Shown here: piece after piece, positions 51,211 through 60,913 of the stretch
How the letters are laid out: every line of letters begins with the position of its first letter
Numbering within the stretch: position 1 is the stretch's first letter
Assembly: GCA_963713695.1 (NCBI GenBank)
Contig: CAVQMU010000003.1
Location: 248,001 to 312,000 of the forward strand
Direction of reading: 5' to 3'
Source of the DNA: Rhodoblastus sp963713695
GTDB taxonomy: Bacteria; Pseudomonadota; Alphaproteobacteria; Rhizobiales; Beijerinckiaceae
Length of the DNA: 64,000 nt
The notes under the pieces: model-generated
The model's input: only the letters and a program-made list of their open reading frames with translations
Databases searched by the model: none
Told to the model about the DNA's origin: nothing
Made by a program: the position numbers and the translations under genes

Positions 51211-52140
51211 CTAGCGCCCGCCGGCCATTTTTGCGGCGCGCAAGGTGTTCGACATCAGCAGGGCGATGGTCATCGGGCCGACGCCGCCGGGAACGGGGGT
51301 GATCGCGCCGGCGACCTCGACCGCCTCCTCGAAGGCGACGTCGCCGACCAGCCGTGTTTTCGGCTGGCCCGCGGCGTTGAGCCCCTCGGCGGGAACGCGG
51401 TTGATGCCGACATCGATCACCAGCGCGCCCGACTTGATCCAGTCGCCGCGGATCATTTCCGGCTGGCCTACCGCGGCCACCAGGATGTCGGCGCGCCGCG
51501 CCACGGACGGAAGGTCTTTCGTGCGCGAATGAGCGACCGTGACCGTGGCGTTTCTCGCCAGCAGCAATTGCGCCATCGGCTTGCCCACGATGTTGGAGCG
51601 CCCGACAATCACCGCCTCGGCGCCGGAAAGGTCGCGGCCGAGCGCTTTGGCCGCCTCCTCGATCAGCAGCATGGCGCCGGCCGGCGTGCAGGGAACGAGC
51701 GCCTTGTCCGCGGCGCCCGTCGCCAGCAGGCCCACGTTGATGGGATGAAAGCCGTCCACATCCTTTTCCGGCGCGATGGTCAGCAGCACCTTGGCGGAGT
51801 CAATTCCCGCCGGCAGCGGCAATTGCACGAGAATGCCGTGGATGGAGGGATCGGCGTTAAGTTTTCGCACGAGATCGATGACGTCGGCTTCCGAGGTCGT
51901 GGCCGGCAGATCGTGCTGCACCGAATGAAAGCCGCAGGACAGCGCGGCCTTGCCCTTGGATTTCACATAGACCTGGCTCGCCGGGTTTTCGCCGACCAGG
52001 ACCACCGCAAGGCCTGGTTTGCTGTGGAACGCCGCCGCTTCCTGCGCGACGCGTTCGAGCACGGCGGCGGAAGCCGCCTTGCCGTCGATCAGCAGCGCTT
52101 TCCGGCCGGAGGGTTTCACGATGGTCGAGGTCATGGACAA
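51211..52140 (-). CDS. folD: Methylenetetrahydrofolate dehydrogenase/cyclohydrolase
   Basis: A 309-aa bifunctional enzyme that interconverts methylene-, methenyl- and formyl-tetrahydrofolate with NADP. The catalytic Lys is in YVKSKGKAA, followed by GILVQLPLP, PEKDVDGFHPINVG, GRSNIVGKPMA and TPVPGGVGPMT. The start could also be ATG 52134. It converges with the repeat-protein gene with a six-base gap, and the MFS gene lies 44 bases upstream on the same strand. Confidence 0.95.
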   Translation of the reverse strand: MSMTSTIVKPSGRKALLIDGKAASAAVLERVAQEAAAFHSKPGLAVVLVGENPASQVYVKSKGKAALSCGFHSVQHDLPATTSEADVIDLVRKLNADPSIHGILVQLPLPAGIDSAKVLLTIAPEKDVDGFHPINVGLLATGAADKALVPCTPAGAMLLIEEAAKALGRDLSGAEAVIVGRSNIVGKPMAQLLLARNATVTVAHSRTKDLPSVARRADILVAAVGQPEMIRGDWIKSGALVIDVGINRVPAEGLNAAGQPKTRLVGDVAFEEAVEVAGAITPVPGGVGPMTIALLMSNTLRAAKMAGGR

Positions 52141-52184
52141 ATCCCCAAATTTCCGCCCGCTTGTGGCAGAGGTTGCCGGAAATG

Positions 52185-53408
52185 TTAAGTCCCGATCTCG
52201 TCGGCCTTTCGCAGATGCGGAAACAGCGCCGCCCAGACGGCCACCACGATCAGCGTGCCGCAGCCGCCGAGCAGCGCCGCGCCGACGGCGCCGAGCAGGG
52301 CCGCGGCGAAGCCCGACTCGAATTCGCCAAGCTGGTTCGACGCGCCGATGAACAGGAAATTGACCGCCGCGACGCGACCGCGCATCTCGTCGGGCGTGGC
52401 GAGCTGAACCAGCGTCTGCCGCACCACCATGCTGACGACGTCGAAGCCGCCGAGCGCCGCCAGCGCCGCCAGCGAAAGGGCGTAGGACGTGGAAAGCGCG
52501 AAGATGATCGTCGCCACGCCATATCCCGCGACGCAGGCGAACATCTTGACGCCGACCCCGCGCCTCAGCGGATAGACCGCCAGCAGCAGGCCGACGCCGA
52601 TCGCCCCCATGGCCGGCCCGGCGCGCAATATGCCCAGGCCCATGGGTCCGACGCGCAGGATGTCATGGGCGTAGATCGGCAGCAGCGCGGAGACGCCGCC
52701 GAGCAGCACCGCGAAAAGATCGAGCGTGACGGCGCCGAGGACGACCTTGTTCGACCAGATGTAGCGCAAACCCGCCGAGGCGCTCCTTTCCACGGGCGTC
52801 GGATCTGCGGCCGTCGTCCCGCGGCTCGGCCAGCGGATCGCCAGCACGGCGGGCGCGGCCGCTCCGGCCACCACGGCGCAAATGAGGAAGACCTTGACGC
52901 CGATGAAGGCGAAAAGCAGGCCGCCGAGCGCGGGACCGGCGATGGTCGCCGCCTGGAAAACCATCGTCGCCATGGCGATCGCCTTCGAGAAGGCGGATTT
53001 TGAGACAATCCCCGGCAACAGCGAGGAATTGGCCGGGCCGGCGAAAGCGCGCGCCGAGCCAAGCCCGAACAGCGCGAGATAAATCAGCCAGACCGGCGCG
53101 GAAAAGGCCGCGACGAAGAAGATCGCCAGCGACGCCGCGGCCTGCCCGAGCGCGGCGAAGGCCGAGACTTTGCGGCGGTCGAAGACATCCGAGGCGTGGC
53201 CGCTCCAGGGCAGCCAGACCAGCAAAGGCAGGAATTGCGCGAGGCCGATCAGGCCAAGGCTCATGGCGCTGCCGGTCTCCGAATAGACATGCCAGCCGAT
53301 GGCGACATCGAGCATTTGCGCGGCGAAGGCGCCGAACCCGCGCGTCGCCAGGAAGAAGGCGAGGTTTTTCCGCGTGAGATCAGGGTTTTCCAAGGTCAGA
53401 TCGATCAT
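52185..53408 (-). CDS. MFS transporter (EntS/MFS_3-like)
   Basis: A 407-aa, 12-helix inner-membrane protein. The N-terminus has LAFFLATRGFGAFAAQMLDVAIGWHVY, and the loop motif is GHASDVFDRRKV. Then GPANSSLLPGIV and QTLVQLATPDEMRGRVAAVNFLFI, the latter typical of the EntS-like MFS_3 group, which exports siderophores or other metabolites. The substrate is unknown. Same strand as folD and possibly co-transcribed. Confidence 0.85.
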   Translation of the reverse strand: MIDLTLENPDLTRKNLAFFLATRGFGAFAAQMLDVAIGWHVYSETGSAMSLGLIGLAQFLPLLVWLPWSGHASDVFDRRKVSAFAALGQAAASLAIFFVAAFSAPVWLIYLALFGLGSARAFAGPANSSLLPGIVSKSAFSKAIAMATMVFQAATIAGPALGGLLFAFIGVKVFLICAVVAGAAAPAVLAIRWPSRGTTAADPTPVERSASAGLRYIWSNKVVLGAVTLDLFAVLLGGVSALLPIYAHDILRVGPMGLGILRAGPAMGAIGVGLLLAVYPLRRGVGVKMFACVAGYGVATIIFALSTSYALSLAALAALGGFDVVSMVVRQTLVQLATPDEMRGRVAAVNFLFIGASNQLGEFESGFAAALLGAVGAALLGGCGTLIVVAVWAALFPHLRKADEIGT

Positions 53409-53430
53409 GCCGCTTCATATCAGCGCGTTC

Positions 53431-54294
53431 TCAGGCGCTCCAGGCAAATGTCGCGGCGCTGCGCGCGCTCATGCCCGGATTCAGGCGTCGCATGGACGGC
53501 TTTGCAAAAATGCTGGCGTCAAACCCCTGGGGATCGCCGTGCCCCGTCCAGGCTTCAAGGCAGAGGAAGGGCGCCCCCGGCCGCGACCACAGGGCGATGT
53601 GCGGAAAATTCTCCAGCTCCATGCGCAGCACCGGCTTGCCCGCCCCGGCGGAAAATTCGAGGCCCTGGCTGCGCGCGTCGAGAAAACACAGGGCTTCCTC
53701 GAAAAGCTGCGGCGTCAGGACCAAATCGCGTCCCTGCAGGGGAATCGGCCGCATTTTCGCGGAAAACAGCCCGCCCGGCGCGATCACGGGAACCTCAGGC
53801 CTTTCCGGCTGGTCGAAACGGACGACATGAATCCCCTCCGCCCCCGGCAGCGGCCAGCGAAAACCCGGATGCAGGCCGCAGGCATAGGGCAGAACGACAT
53901 CGCCTTCATTCCTGACATGAAGAACGACCTTCAATGCATTCTTTTCAATCAAATATTCCACGTCGAAAGCGAACTCGAACGGATAGAGCGCCCGGGTCGC
54001 CGCATTGGCGGCAAGCCGAAACACGGCGCGATTTCGCGACTGGTCGACGACGAAAAAATCCTGGTCCCGCGCAAATCCGTGCAAGCCGAGGGGATAGCGC
54101 CGCCCCTCGACGAGTATGCCGTCGCGGGTCCAGCCGACCACCGGAAACAGCACAGGCGCCGAGTCCGGCCAGAACGTGTCGTCACCCGGCCAGATCAGCT
54201 CATCGCCGTGGACGCGCCAGCTTTTCAGCTCGGCGCCGCGCAGGGCGATCCGGGCCTTGGCGTCGCCTGAAGCGATTTCGATGGATTCGCTCAT
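53431..54294 (-). CDS. Aldose 1-epimerase family protein
   Basis: A 287-aa mutarotase-like enzyme that interconverts anomers of hexoses. Conserved sugar-binding motifs are SAPVLFPVVGW, LGLHGFARD with a catalytic His, CGLHPGFRWPL with the second His, and CLEAWTGHGDP. It resembles the YihR/LacX-type subgroup. ATG 54294 (MSESIEIASG) is chosen as the first start in line with the fold; the upstream frame overlaps the divergent ABC gene. It lies 22 bases upstream of the MFS gene, so it may lead a three-gene minus-strand operon with MFS and folD. Confidence 0.85.
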   Translation of the reverse strand: MSESIEIASGDAKARIALRGAELKSWRVHGDELIWPGDDTFWPDSAPVLFPVVGWTRDGILVEGRRYPLGLHGFARDQDFFVVDQSRNRAVFRLAANAATRALYPFEFAFDVEYLIEKNALKVVLHVRNEGDVVLPYACGLHPGFRWPLPGAEGIHVVRFDQPERPEVPVIAPGGLFSAKMRPIPLQGRDLVLTPQLFEEALCFLDARSQGLEFSAGAGKPVLRMELENFPHIALWSRPGAPFLCLEAWTGHGDPQGFDASIFAKPSMRRLNPGMSARSAATFAWSA

Positions 54295-54351
54295 TTCATG
54301 CCCTTGCGCGCGCCTATATTGTAAGATGGCGAAAGCCCCGTCGGAGACCTC

Positions 54352-55113
54352 ATGACCACACCCTCGCCCGCAGCGCAGAACGATCCGGCGATTCGCATGG
54401 TCGGCCTCAACAAATGGTACGGCGAATTCCATGTGCTGCGCGAGATCGATCTCGAAGTGGCGCATGGCGAGAAAATTGTCGTGTGCGGCCCTTCGGGATC
54501 CGGCAAGTCCACGCTGATCCGCTGCGTCAACCGTCTCGAGGCGCATCAAACGGGCAGATTGATCGTCGATGGCGTCGAATTGACCGACGACGTCAGGAGC
54601 ATCGACGAAATCAGGCGCGAAGTCGGCATGGTCTTCCAGCATTTCAACCTGTTTCCGCACCTGAGCATTCTCGACAATTGCACGCTCGCGCCGATCTGGG
54701 TTCGAAAAATCCCCAAGCCGGATGCGGAAGCGTCAGCCATGCAAATCCTCGAAAAAGTGCGGATTGCCGACCAGGCCGACAAATATCCGAGCCAGCTCTC
54801 GGGCGGCCAGCAGCAGCGCGTCGCCATCGCCCGCGCGCTCTGCATGAAGCCGAAAATCATGCTGTTCGACGAGCCGACCTCGGCGCTCGACCCCGAAATG
54901 GTCAAGGAAGTGCTCGATACGATGGTCGAGCTCGCCAGCGAGGGCATGACCATGATGGTCGTGACGCATGAAATGGGTTTTGCGCGGCAGGTCGCCGACC
55001 GCGTCATTTTCATGGACCAGGGCCAGATCGTCGAAATGAACGCTCCCGCCGCCTTTTTCGGCGCGCCGCAGCACGAGCGGACGAAGGCGTTTTTGCAGCA
55101 AATTTTACACTGA
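54352..55113 (+). CDS. Amino-acid ABC transporter ATP-binding protein
   Basis: A 253-aa ATPase of the polar amino-acid (AapP/GlnQ) group. Walker A is GPSGSGKST, the Q-loop is VFQHFNLFPH, the signature is LSGGQQQR, Walker B is IMLFDEPTSALDP, and the H-loop is VTHEMGFAR. It should energise uptake of amino acids such as glutamate or glutamine. No permease or binding protein lies nearby, so it is an orphan here and must pair with partners elsewhere. Divergent from the epimerase. Confidence 0.9.
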   Translation: MTTPSPAAQNDPAIRMVGLNKWYGEFHVLREIDLEVAHGEKIVVCGPSGSGKSTLIRCVNRLEAHQTGRLIVDGVELTDDVRSIDEIRREVGMVFQHFNLFPHLSILDNCTLAPIWVRKIPKPDAEASAMQILEKVRIADQADKYPSQLSGGQQQRVAIARALCMKPKIMLFDEPTSALDPEMVKEVLDTMVELASEGMTMMVVTHEMGFARQVADRVIFMDQGQIVEMNAPAAFFGAPQHERTKAFLQQILH

Positions 55114-55361
55114 AAGCCGTTCTTTCCGGCCGTCACTGCGAGCGACCGCGCCTTTAGCGGCGCGGGAACGCCGTTGCTTTCAAGGAATTGTCATTTTCCT
55201 TCAGGTCGGGCTCGTGGAAGAAGTTTCAAAATACCTGGTCGGCTGGCGCAGAAAGCGTCGCGCTCAAGCGGTCGCCAGCTAACGAAAGAAGACCCGTCCA
55301 TTCAAGCGGGACGCGATTTGCAAGAACCGATGTTCAACGTTGGATCGGAAAGGAAACGGCC

Positions 55362-57069
55362 ATGACCGAACGCGTTCGACAATCCAGCTCATCCTCTCGG
55401 CAACAAAAGCCTGGCGTCGCCGATTATATCGTTCAGCGCCTTGCGCGTGAGGGCGTCAATCATTGCTTCGGGGTCGCGGGAGATTATGCTTTCCCGCTAT
55501 GCGACGCCGTCGATCGCAGCGCTGAAGTCAAATGGATCGGATGCGCAAACGAACTCAACGCCTCCTACGCCGCCGACGGCTATGCCCGCGTTCGCGGCGC
55601 CGCGATGCTCGTGACGACTTACGGCGTCGGCGAATTGTCAGCGCTCAATGGCGTCATGGGCGCGAAGGCCGAACATTCTCTCGTTTTCCACCTCGTGGGC
55701 ATGCCGTCCTATCAAAATCAGCGCCTGCACAAGATTGCGCATCATACGCTTGGCGACGGCGTTTTCGGCAATTTCGTCGAGCTGTCGGCCAGGGCCGCCT
55801 GCTGCCATGCGGTCATCACGCCCGAAAACTGCATGATTGAAATGGAGCGATTGATCGCGGAAGCGAGGCTGAACAACCAGCCCGCCTACATCGCCGTACC
55901 CTCTGATTTCGCGATCACGCCGGTCGTCTGGAACGAAGTGGGCGCCGATCAGGCTGGAGTCGAACGCCGCCGCGCTGGAACAGGCGGTCGCAGCGATCCA
56001 GAAGAGGATGGATGGCGCAAAATCGGTCGTCGCCTTGCCTGCGTTTACCCTGGCGCGACTGGGCCTGGAACAGCAAGCGCGCAAGCTGATCGAGGCGCTC
56101 GGCTGCCCATTCGCCACAACCGCGATGGAAAAGGGATTGATTGGCGAAGGCCATACGCAATTCGCCGGCATGTACGCCGGAGCGGTTTCGGATGAGGAAA
56201 CGCGGAAAATTGTCGAGGAAGCCGACCTGATCCTGGACCTCGGCGGCGTCAATCTCAATGACATCACGACATCAGCCTATACCGCACGGCTTGACCGGGA
56301 TCGGTTTGTTTCGATCGGCCTCAACGATGTCAGGATCGCCCAGAAGATTTTCGGCTCCGTGCGCCTGACCGACCTCCTTCCAGCGCTGATGAAGCTCAAA
56401 ACCAAGGCGGCGCCCTATCGCCGCAAGGCTGTGCAGGCGGTCCGGCCCGACGGAAAGCCTTCCGACCGGATCTCGATGCAGGCGCTCTACCCGCGTTACG
56501 CGTCTTTCCTGAGGGCCGGCGATACATTGGTTCTGGAGACGGGCAGCTCCACCTTGGGCATGACGCCGATGACGCTGCCCGACGGCGTGCGCGTCGAGGC
56601 GCAGGTACTGTGGGGATCGATCGGCTGGGCGACGGCGGCCGCATTCGGGGTTGCGCTGGCCGATCCCGGTCGCCGGGTCATCCTGATTACGGGAGAAGGA
56701 TCGCACCAGCTCACCGCCAACGAGATCGGAAGCATGGGCCGCTTCGGCGCCAAGGTGACGATCTTCGTGCTGAACAACGACGGCTACATGGTTGAGCGGG
56801 CGTTGGAAGAAAACCCCGACTGGAGCTACAACGACCTCGCCCAGTGGAAATATGCAGATCTTCCCCGTGCGATGGGCTGTGCCGACTGGTTCACGGCGCA
56901 TGCCGAAACCCTGGGGGAAATCGACGCCGCCATGCAAAAGGCGCGGTCGTCGAAGTCGGGGGCTTATGTCGAGATAGTCGGAGGGCGCATGGACCTGCCG
57001 CCCGCGCTGGCCTTTGCGCATGCGCATATCAGCGAGATGTACGGCGAAGCGCCTTCGCGCGCCCACTGA
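55362..57069 (+). CDS. Thiamine-diphosphate 2-oxo acid decarboxylase (PDC/IPDC family), frame break near 55953
   Basis: About 569 aa. The ThDP-activating Glu is in GCANELNASYAADGYAR and the paired catalytic His in KIAHHTLGDGVFG, both hallmarks of pyruvate and indolepyruvate decarboxylases. The cofactor motif is ITGEGSHQLTANE to VLNNDGY (GEG instead of the usual GDG). An extra base near 55953 separates VGADQ from LESNAAALEQAV. ATG 55362 has AAAGGAAA upstream. The substrate could be pyruvate, indolepyruvate or phenylpyruvate; sequence alone cannot decide. Activity would yield an aldehyde and CO2. Confidence 0.85.
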
Positions 57070-57126
57070 ACGATGGAACGGCTGAGGGCCTCGCGCCCTC
57101 GGCCCGTCATTGGCGCCGACTTGGCG

Positions 57127-57360
57127 TCATTGCCGGTCAGATTTTTTGTCGACGCCAACATCGGGCTCCGATTCCCCCGCCGCCTGATGCTGATTTTGTA
57201 CGAAATGGGTTCTCGCCATGCCGACGGCCTGCTCGCCGAGGACCATGCCGAGCAGGCCTGCCAGCGCGACGAGCGGAGGAGCTGGCGAGCGGATGCCGCA
57301 CAGGCCATAAGCGACGCCGACAACGAGACCCATGCCCAGGGAGATGATGAAGCCGTTCAT
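57127..57360 (-). CDS. XapX domain protein
   Basis: A 77-aa protein with two short hydrophobic helices. The signature GLVVGVAYGLCGIRSPAPPLVALAGLLGMVLGEQ matches the small XapX family (DUF1427). It is a membrane protein of unknown function, often found near hydrolases or transporters. The ribosome site is weak. It converges with the decarboxylase gene. Confidence 0.78.
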   Translation of the reverse strand: MNGFIISLGMGLVVGVAYGLCGIRSPAPPLVALAGLLGMVLGEQAVGMARTHFVQNQHQAAGESEPDVGVDKKSDRQ

Positions 57361-57608
57361 TTTGGTTCTCGCAAGCGAGAGAGGACGCCAATGCGGCCGG
57401 ACATCCGGCTCGCCAACAGGCCCTCGCGGGCTTTTGCCGGCGGCGCGGTTTCGGCGATCGGCGCCGGGCGATAGTCGCTCGATTCAAAGCCGGGCGTCAA
57501 CGACCGGAATGCATGAGCGGCGGCCTGCGCGGCGCCGCGGAATGTCCGAGCTTTCATCTGGTGATGATTGCGCTTTGGTTGGCGGCGCCAGCTCTATAGA
57601 TTGGCGCC

Positions 57609-58157
57609 ATGCCGCCGCCCATTCCTGTCTTCCTCGCGCCCCATGAGTTCGCATGGGCTAAAATGGCCTCCGACCACGCTGCGCGCTTGCGGACGCTGGG
57701 GGAGACGCTCGTCGCCGTCCATCATATTGGCTCGACGTCCGTGCCGGGGCTGGCCGCCAAGCCCATCATCGACCTGATGGCGCTCGTGACCGCCCTGGAC
57801 GACCTCGACCGGAAGCGCTCGCTTGTGGAAGGATTGGGATGGTGTTGGCACGGCGAACTCGGAATGGCCGGGAGGCGCTATTGCACCCTGTCCGGCGAGG
57901 GCGGCGAACGGATCGCCCAACTGCACATCTTCGCTGCGGATTCGCCGCATGTCGCGCGACATCTCGCCTTCAGGGATTATCTGCGCGCCCACGGGAAAGT
58001 GGCTCACGCCTATGAAGAGGAAAAGCGCCGCGCTCGCGACCTGCACCCCAACGATTCCCACGCCTATGCCGATGCAAAGGACGCATGGATTCGGCGCGCC
58101 GAAGCCGATGCGCTCGCCTGGTGCGCCCAGCAACGGCCCGACGAGCAAAATTCTTGA
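57609..58157 (+). CDS. GrpB family protein (UPF0157 nucleotidyltransferase-like)
   Basis: A 182-aa protein. The family core VHHIGSTSVPGLAAKPIIDLM contains the nucleotidyltransferase-like GS and D motifs. Later AQLHIFAADSPHVARHLAFRDYLRAH and YEEEKRRA are typical. Often described as dephospho-CoA-kinase-associated; its biochemical role is unclear. Stand-alone gene converging with the CinA-like gene. Confidence 0.88.
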   Translation: MPPPIPVFLAPHEFAWAKMASDHAARLRTLGETLVAVHHIGSTSVPGLAAKPIIDLMALVTALDDLDRKRSLVEGLGWCWHGELGMAGRRYCTLSGEGGERIAQLHIFAADSPHVARHLAFRDYLRAHGKVAHAYEEEKRRARDLHPNDSHAYADAKDAWIRRAEADALAWCAQQRPDEQNS

Positions 58158-58205
58158 TTTTGCAACATGCCGCCTGCAGTCCGAAACTCCGCAGGCGCCG
58201 CTGCC

Positions 58206-58952
58206 TCACAACCTGTGACGCTCTGCAACTTCCGCCAGCATGACGCGCGCCTTTCCGCTCGCCTGCGCCAGCAAGTCCTCGTCCCGTCCGCGCAAAATCA
58301 CCTGGTTGTGGAAGCGCCCGTCGACCAGCTTCGGATAGGAGCCGATCGAAATGTCCGGGAATTCCTTGGCCAGCGCCGCCAGTCCCGCGGCATAGGCGCC
58401 TTCCGGCAATCCCTGCGTCTCGATGATTTCCGACAGGATTTTCGCGCCCGTGGCCAGCTTTGGCGCGATGTCGTCGAGCATGGCCTGCATGATCGCGGGC
58501 ACCCCGGCCATCACGACGACATTTTCGATGCGGAAGCCGGGCGCCTTGGAGATCGGATTGGCGACCAGGTCCGCGCCGTGTGGGATGCGCGCCATGCGGC
58601 GCCGCGCCGCGTTGAGGTCTTCCGGCCTGATCCGCTCCAGCAGCAGCGCGATGGCGCGCGGGTCTTCGGAAATGCCGACGCCCAGCGCCTTCGCCACGCA
58701 ATCGGCGGTGATGTCGTCATGGGTCGGGCCAATGCCGCCGGTGGTGAACAGGTAATCGTATTTTCCGCGCAAAGCATTCACGGCCTCGACGATTGCCGCC
58801 TCGTCGTCCGACACCACCCGGATTTCCGCGGTTTCAATGCCGATGCGCGTAAAATACTCGGCGATGTAGCCGCTGTTGGCATCCTTGGTCCGCCCGGACA
58901 GGATTTCGTCGCCAATGACGAGAATGGCGGCGGTGACGCGCTTCTGGCTCAT
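58206..58952 (-). CDS. CinA N-terminal (MoaB/MogA-like) molybdopterin-binding protein
   Basis: A 248-aa protein with the CinA-N/COG1058 fold. Motifs are VIGDEILSGRTKDANSGYIAEYF and FTTGGIGPTHDDITADCVAKAL, plus ENVVVMAGVPAIMQAML. Homologous domains act as ADP-ribose pyrophosphatase or in nucleotide salvage; the C-terminal CinA amidase domain is absent. Its ATG overlaps the stop of the FkbM gene by four bases (ATGA), so translation is coupled. Confidence 0.87.
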   Translation of the reverse strand: MSQKRVTAAILVIGDEILSGRTKDANSGYIAEYFTRIGIETAEIRVVSDDEAAIVEAVNALRGKYDYLFTTGGIGPTHDDITADCVAKALGVGISEDPRAIALLLERIRPEDLNAARRRMARIPHGADLVANPISKAPGFRIENVVVMAGVPAIMQAMLDDIAPKLATGAKILSEIIETQGLPEGAYAAGLAALAKEFPDISIGSYPKLVDGRFHNQVILRGRDEDLLAQASGKARVMLAEVAERHRL

Positions 58953-59818
58953 TTGTCCTCGTCCAATTCCACGCTGCGCTCATACATGACATAGACGCGG
59001 GTGCGCATCACCCGCCTGTAGCCGCGCTCTTCCAGCAATCCGCAGAGATCGACGTCCCATTTTCCCGGCGAATAGGCGAGGATCAGCACGTGCGGCCACA
59101 AGGTCGCGGGTTCTGAAGTCAGGAACGGTTCGAGCGCCAGGTCCTCGGCGCCTTCGACATCGATCTTCATCGCGTCGATGCGCTCAAACCCCTCTTCATG
59201 CACGAGCGTGGCCAGCGAGCGCGCATGCGCCTTCACCGAATCGCCGCCGCCCTCGACATTGACGATGCGCATCGAGGTTTCCGCGAGATCGTAAGGGTTG
59301 GTGAACAGCGTCACCTGGCTTTCGACATCGGCGACGGCGCAATCGGTCGCCTTGATCGTCGCCTCGGGATTCTGGCGAAGATTGAAGACGAGGCGCTCGA
59401 ACAGCACGGGCTGCGGCTCGACGGCGAGGATTTTCGCGCGCGGGCCGGCGCGCATCGCGACGAACAGGCTGGTCGCGCCGACGCCCGCGCCAATATCGAG
59501 AAAGCTCATGTCGGGCTTGAGCCGCGCGGCGAGAAAACGCCGCTCCTCGCGGTCGGCGAGCTGCGGCGTGAACAGCAACCGTTTTTCGCAGGCGTTGTTG
59601 TAGGGATAAAGCCGCATGCGGGCGCGCAGCGTCTCGACCGTCACATCGACGGGGCGGGCGCGCAGCCTGCGCAGGCCAACGCCGCGCACCAGCAGGGCCG
59701 CGCGCTGGCCCAGCCAGTGCATTCCCGCGTTCTGGGTGAAGTCCAGCAGGCGCCGCAGCGCGCCATGCGGCCGATGCTCGCCGAAAGGAGAAAAATCGTT
59801 GGCCGGTGTCGCGCGCAT
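58949..59818 (-). CDS. FkbM family SAM-dependent methyltransferase
   Basis: A 289-aa methyltransferase. The SAM-binding motif is MSFLDIGAGVGATSLFVA, then ILAVEPQP, and the FkbM acidic motif is DAMKIDVEGAEDLALEPF. FkbM enzymes methylate sugars, lipids or secondary metabolites; the substrate is unknown. ATG 59818 (MRATPANDFSPF) is chosen because upstream sequence in that frame is basic and unconserved. It is coupled to the downstream CinA-like gene by ATGA. Confidence 0.8.
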   Translation of the reverse strand: MRATPANDFSPFGEHRPHGALRRLLDFTQNAGMHWLGQRAALLVRGVGLRRLRARPVDVTVETLRARMRLYPYNNACEKRLLFTPQLADREERRFLAARLKPDMSFLDIGAGVGATSLFVAMRAGPRAKILAVEPQPVLFERLVFNLRQNPEATIKATDCAVADVESQVTLFTNPYDLAETSMRIVNVEGGGDSVKAHARSLATLVHEEGFERIDAMKIDVEGAEDLALEPFLTSEPATLWPHVLILAYSPGKWDVDLCGLLEERGYRRVMRTRVYVMYERSVELDEDK

Positions 59819-60035
59819 GGCCCTGATGTAACAGTCGCGCCGTAAATGGCCAAGTTCCCTGCGCCGGGTTTTTCGACCGGCGGGGTTTTTCAACCGGGAG
59901 GCGCCTTGCGCCGCCTCCGGTTTGGGGTAAATCTGCACCAGGATCGGCAAAGCGCCGACGACCTGGAATTGTTCCGGCCGTGGCCGCCGCAAATATTGCG
60001 CCGCAACGGCGTGGAAAAATCTAGAGCTGGAGCCG

Positions 60036-60875
60036 ATGACCTTTATCGAAGCGGAAGCAAGTCCGGGCCGCAAGACCGGCCAGATCAGACTGCACGGCCC
60101 CGAGGCTTTCGCGGGAATGCGCAAGGCGGGCCGTCTCGCGGCGGAAGCGCTCGACCTGATGGTCGAGGCCGCGCAGCCCGGCGTCACCACCGATGCGCTC
60201 GACAAGCTGGCCCATGAATTCGGCATGGACAACGGCGCCTTTTCGGCGCCGCTCGACTATCGCGGCTATCGCAAGTCGATCTGCACCTCGATCAACCACG
60301 TCGTCTGCCATGGCATTCCCGAGGCCAAGCCCATGCGCGACGGCGACATCGTCAATATCGACGTGACCTATATCGTCGACGGCTGGCACGGCAATTCGAG
60401 CCGCATGTATTTTGTCGGCGAAGTCCCGCGCAAGGCGCAAAGGCTGTGCGAAGTCACCTACGAAGCGCTTCTGCGCGGCATTGCGGCCGTAAAACCCGGC
60501 GCGACCACCGGCGACATCGGCTACGCCATCCAGACCTACGCCGAAGCCGAACGCTGCTCGGTCGTGCGCGAATTCTGCGGCCACGGCCTCGGCCGGCTGT
60601 TCCACGACGAGCCCAACATCCTGCATTACGGCCATCGGGGCCAGGGCGTGACGCTGAAGGAAGGCATGTTCTTCACCATCGAGCCGATGATCAATATCGG
60701 CAAGCCGCAGGTGAAGATCCTCGCCGACGGCTGGACCGCGGTCACGCGCGACCGCTCGCTGTCCGCGCAATTCGAACATGCGCTCGGCGTCACCGCGACG
60801 GGCGCGGAAATCTTCACCCTGTCGCCGCGCGGCCTGGACTGCCCGCCCTACAGTCCCGATAATCAAGCCCCGTAA
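60036..60875 (+). CDS. map: Methionine aminopeptidase type I, with one metal ligand changed
   Basis: A 279-aa enzyme that removes the initiator Met from new proteins. Substrate His and metal ligands are present in INHVVCHGIPE, VNIDVTYIVDG (first Asp), CGHGLGRLFHDEP (His), TIEPMINIG (Glu) and AQFEHALGV (Glu). The second metal Asp, normally in HGDTS/HGDSS, is Asn120 here (HGNSSRMY, codon AAT at 60393-60395). One base would restore Asp (GAT). With the indels seen elsewhere in this sequence, a base error is possible; otherwise the enzyme may be impaired. radC follows 38 bases downstream. Confidence 0.92.
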   Translation: MTFIEAEASPGRKTGQIRLHGPEAFAGMRKAGRLAAEALDLMVEAAQPGVTTDALDKLAHEFGMDNGAFSAPLDYRGYRKSICTSINHVVCHGIPEAKPMRDGDIVNIDVTYIVDGWHGNSSRMYFVGEVPRKAQRLCEVTYEALLRGIAAVKPGATTGDIGYAIQTYAEAERCSVVREFCGHGLGRLFHDEPNILHYGHRGQGVTLKEGMFFTIEPMINIGKPQVKILADGWTAVTRDRSLSAQFEHALGVTATGAEIFTLSPRGLDCPPYSPDNQAP

Positions 60876-60913
60876 GGCAAAGTCCAAGCCAAGAATAGGG
60901 CCAGGGATAAGGA

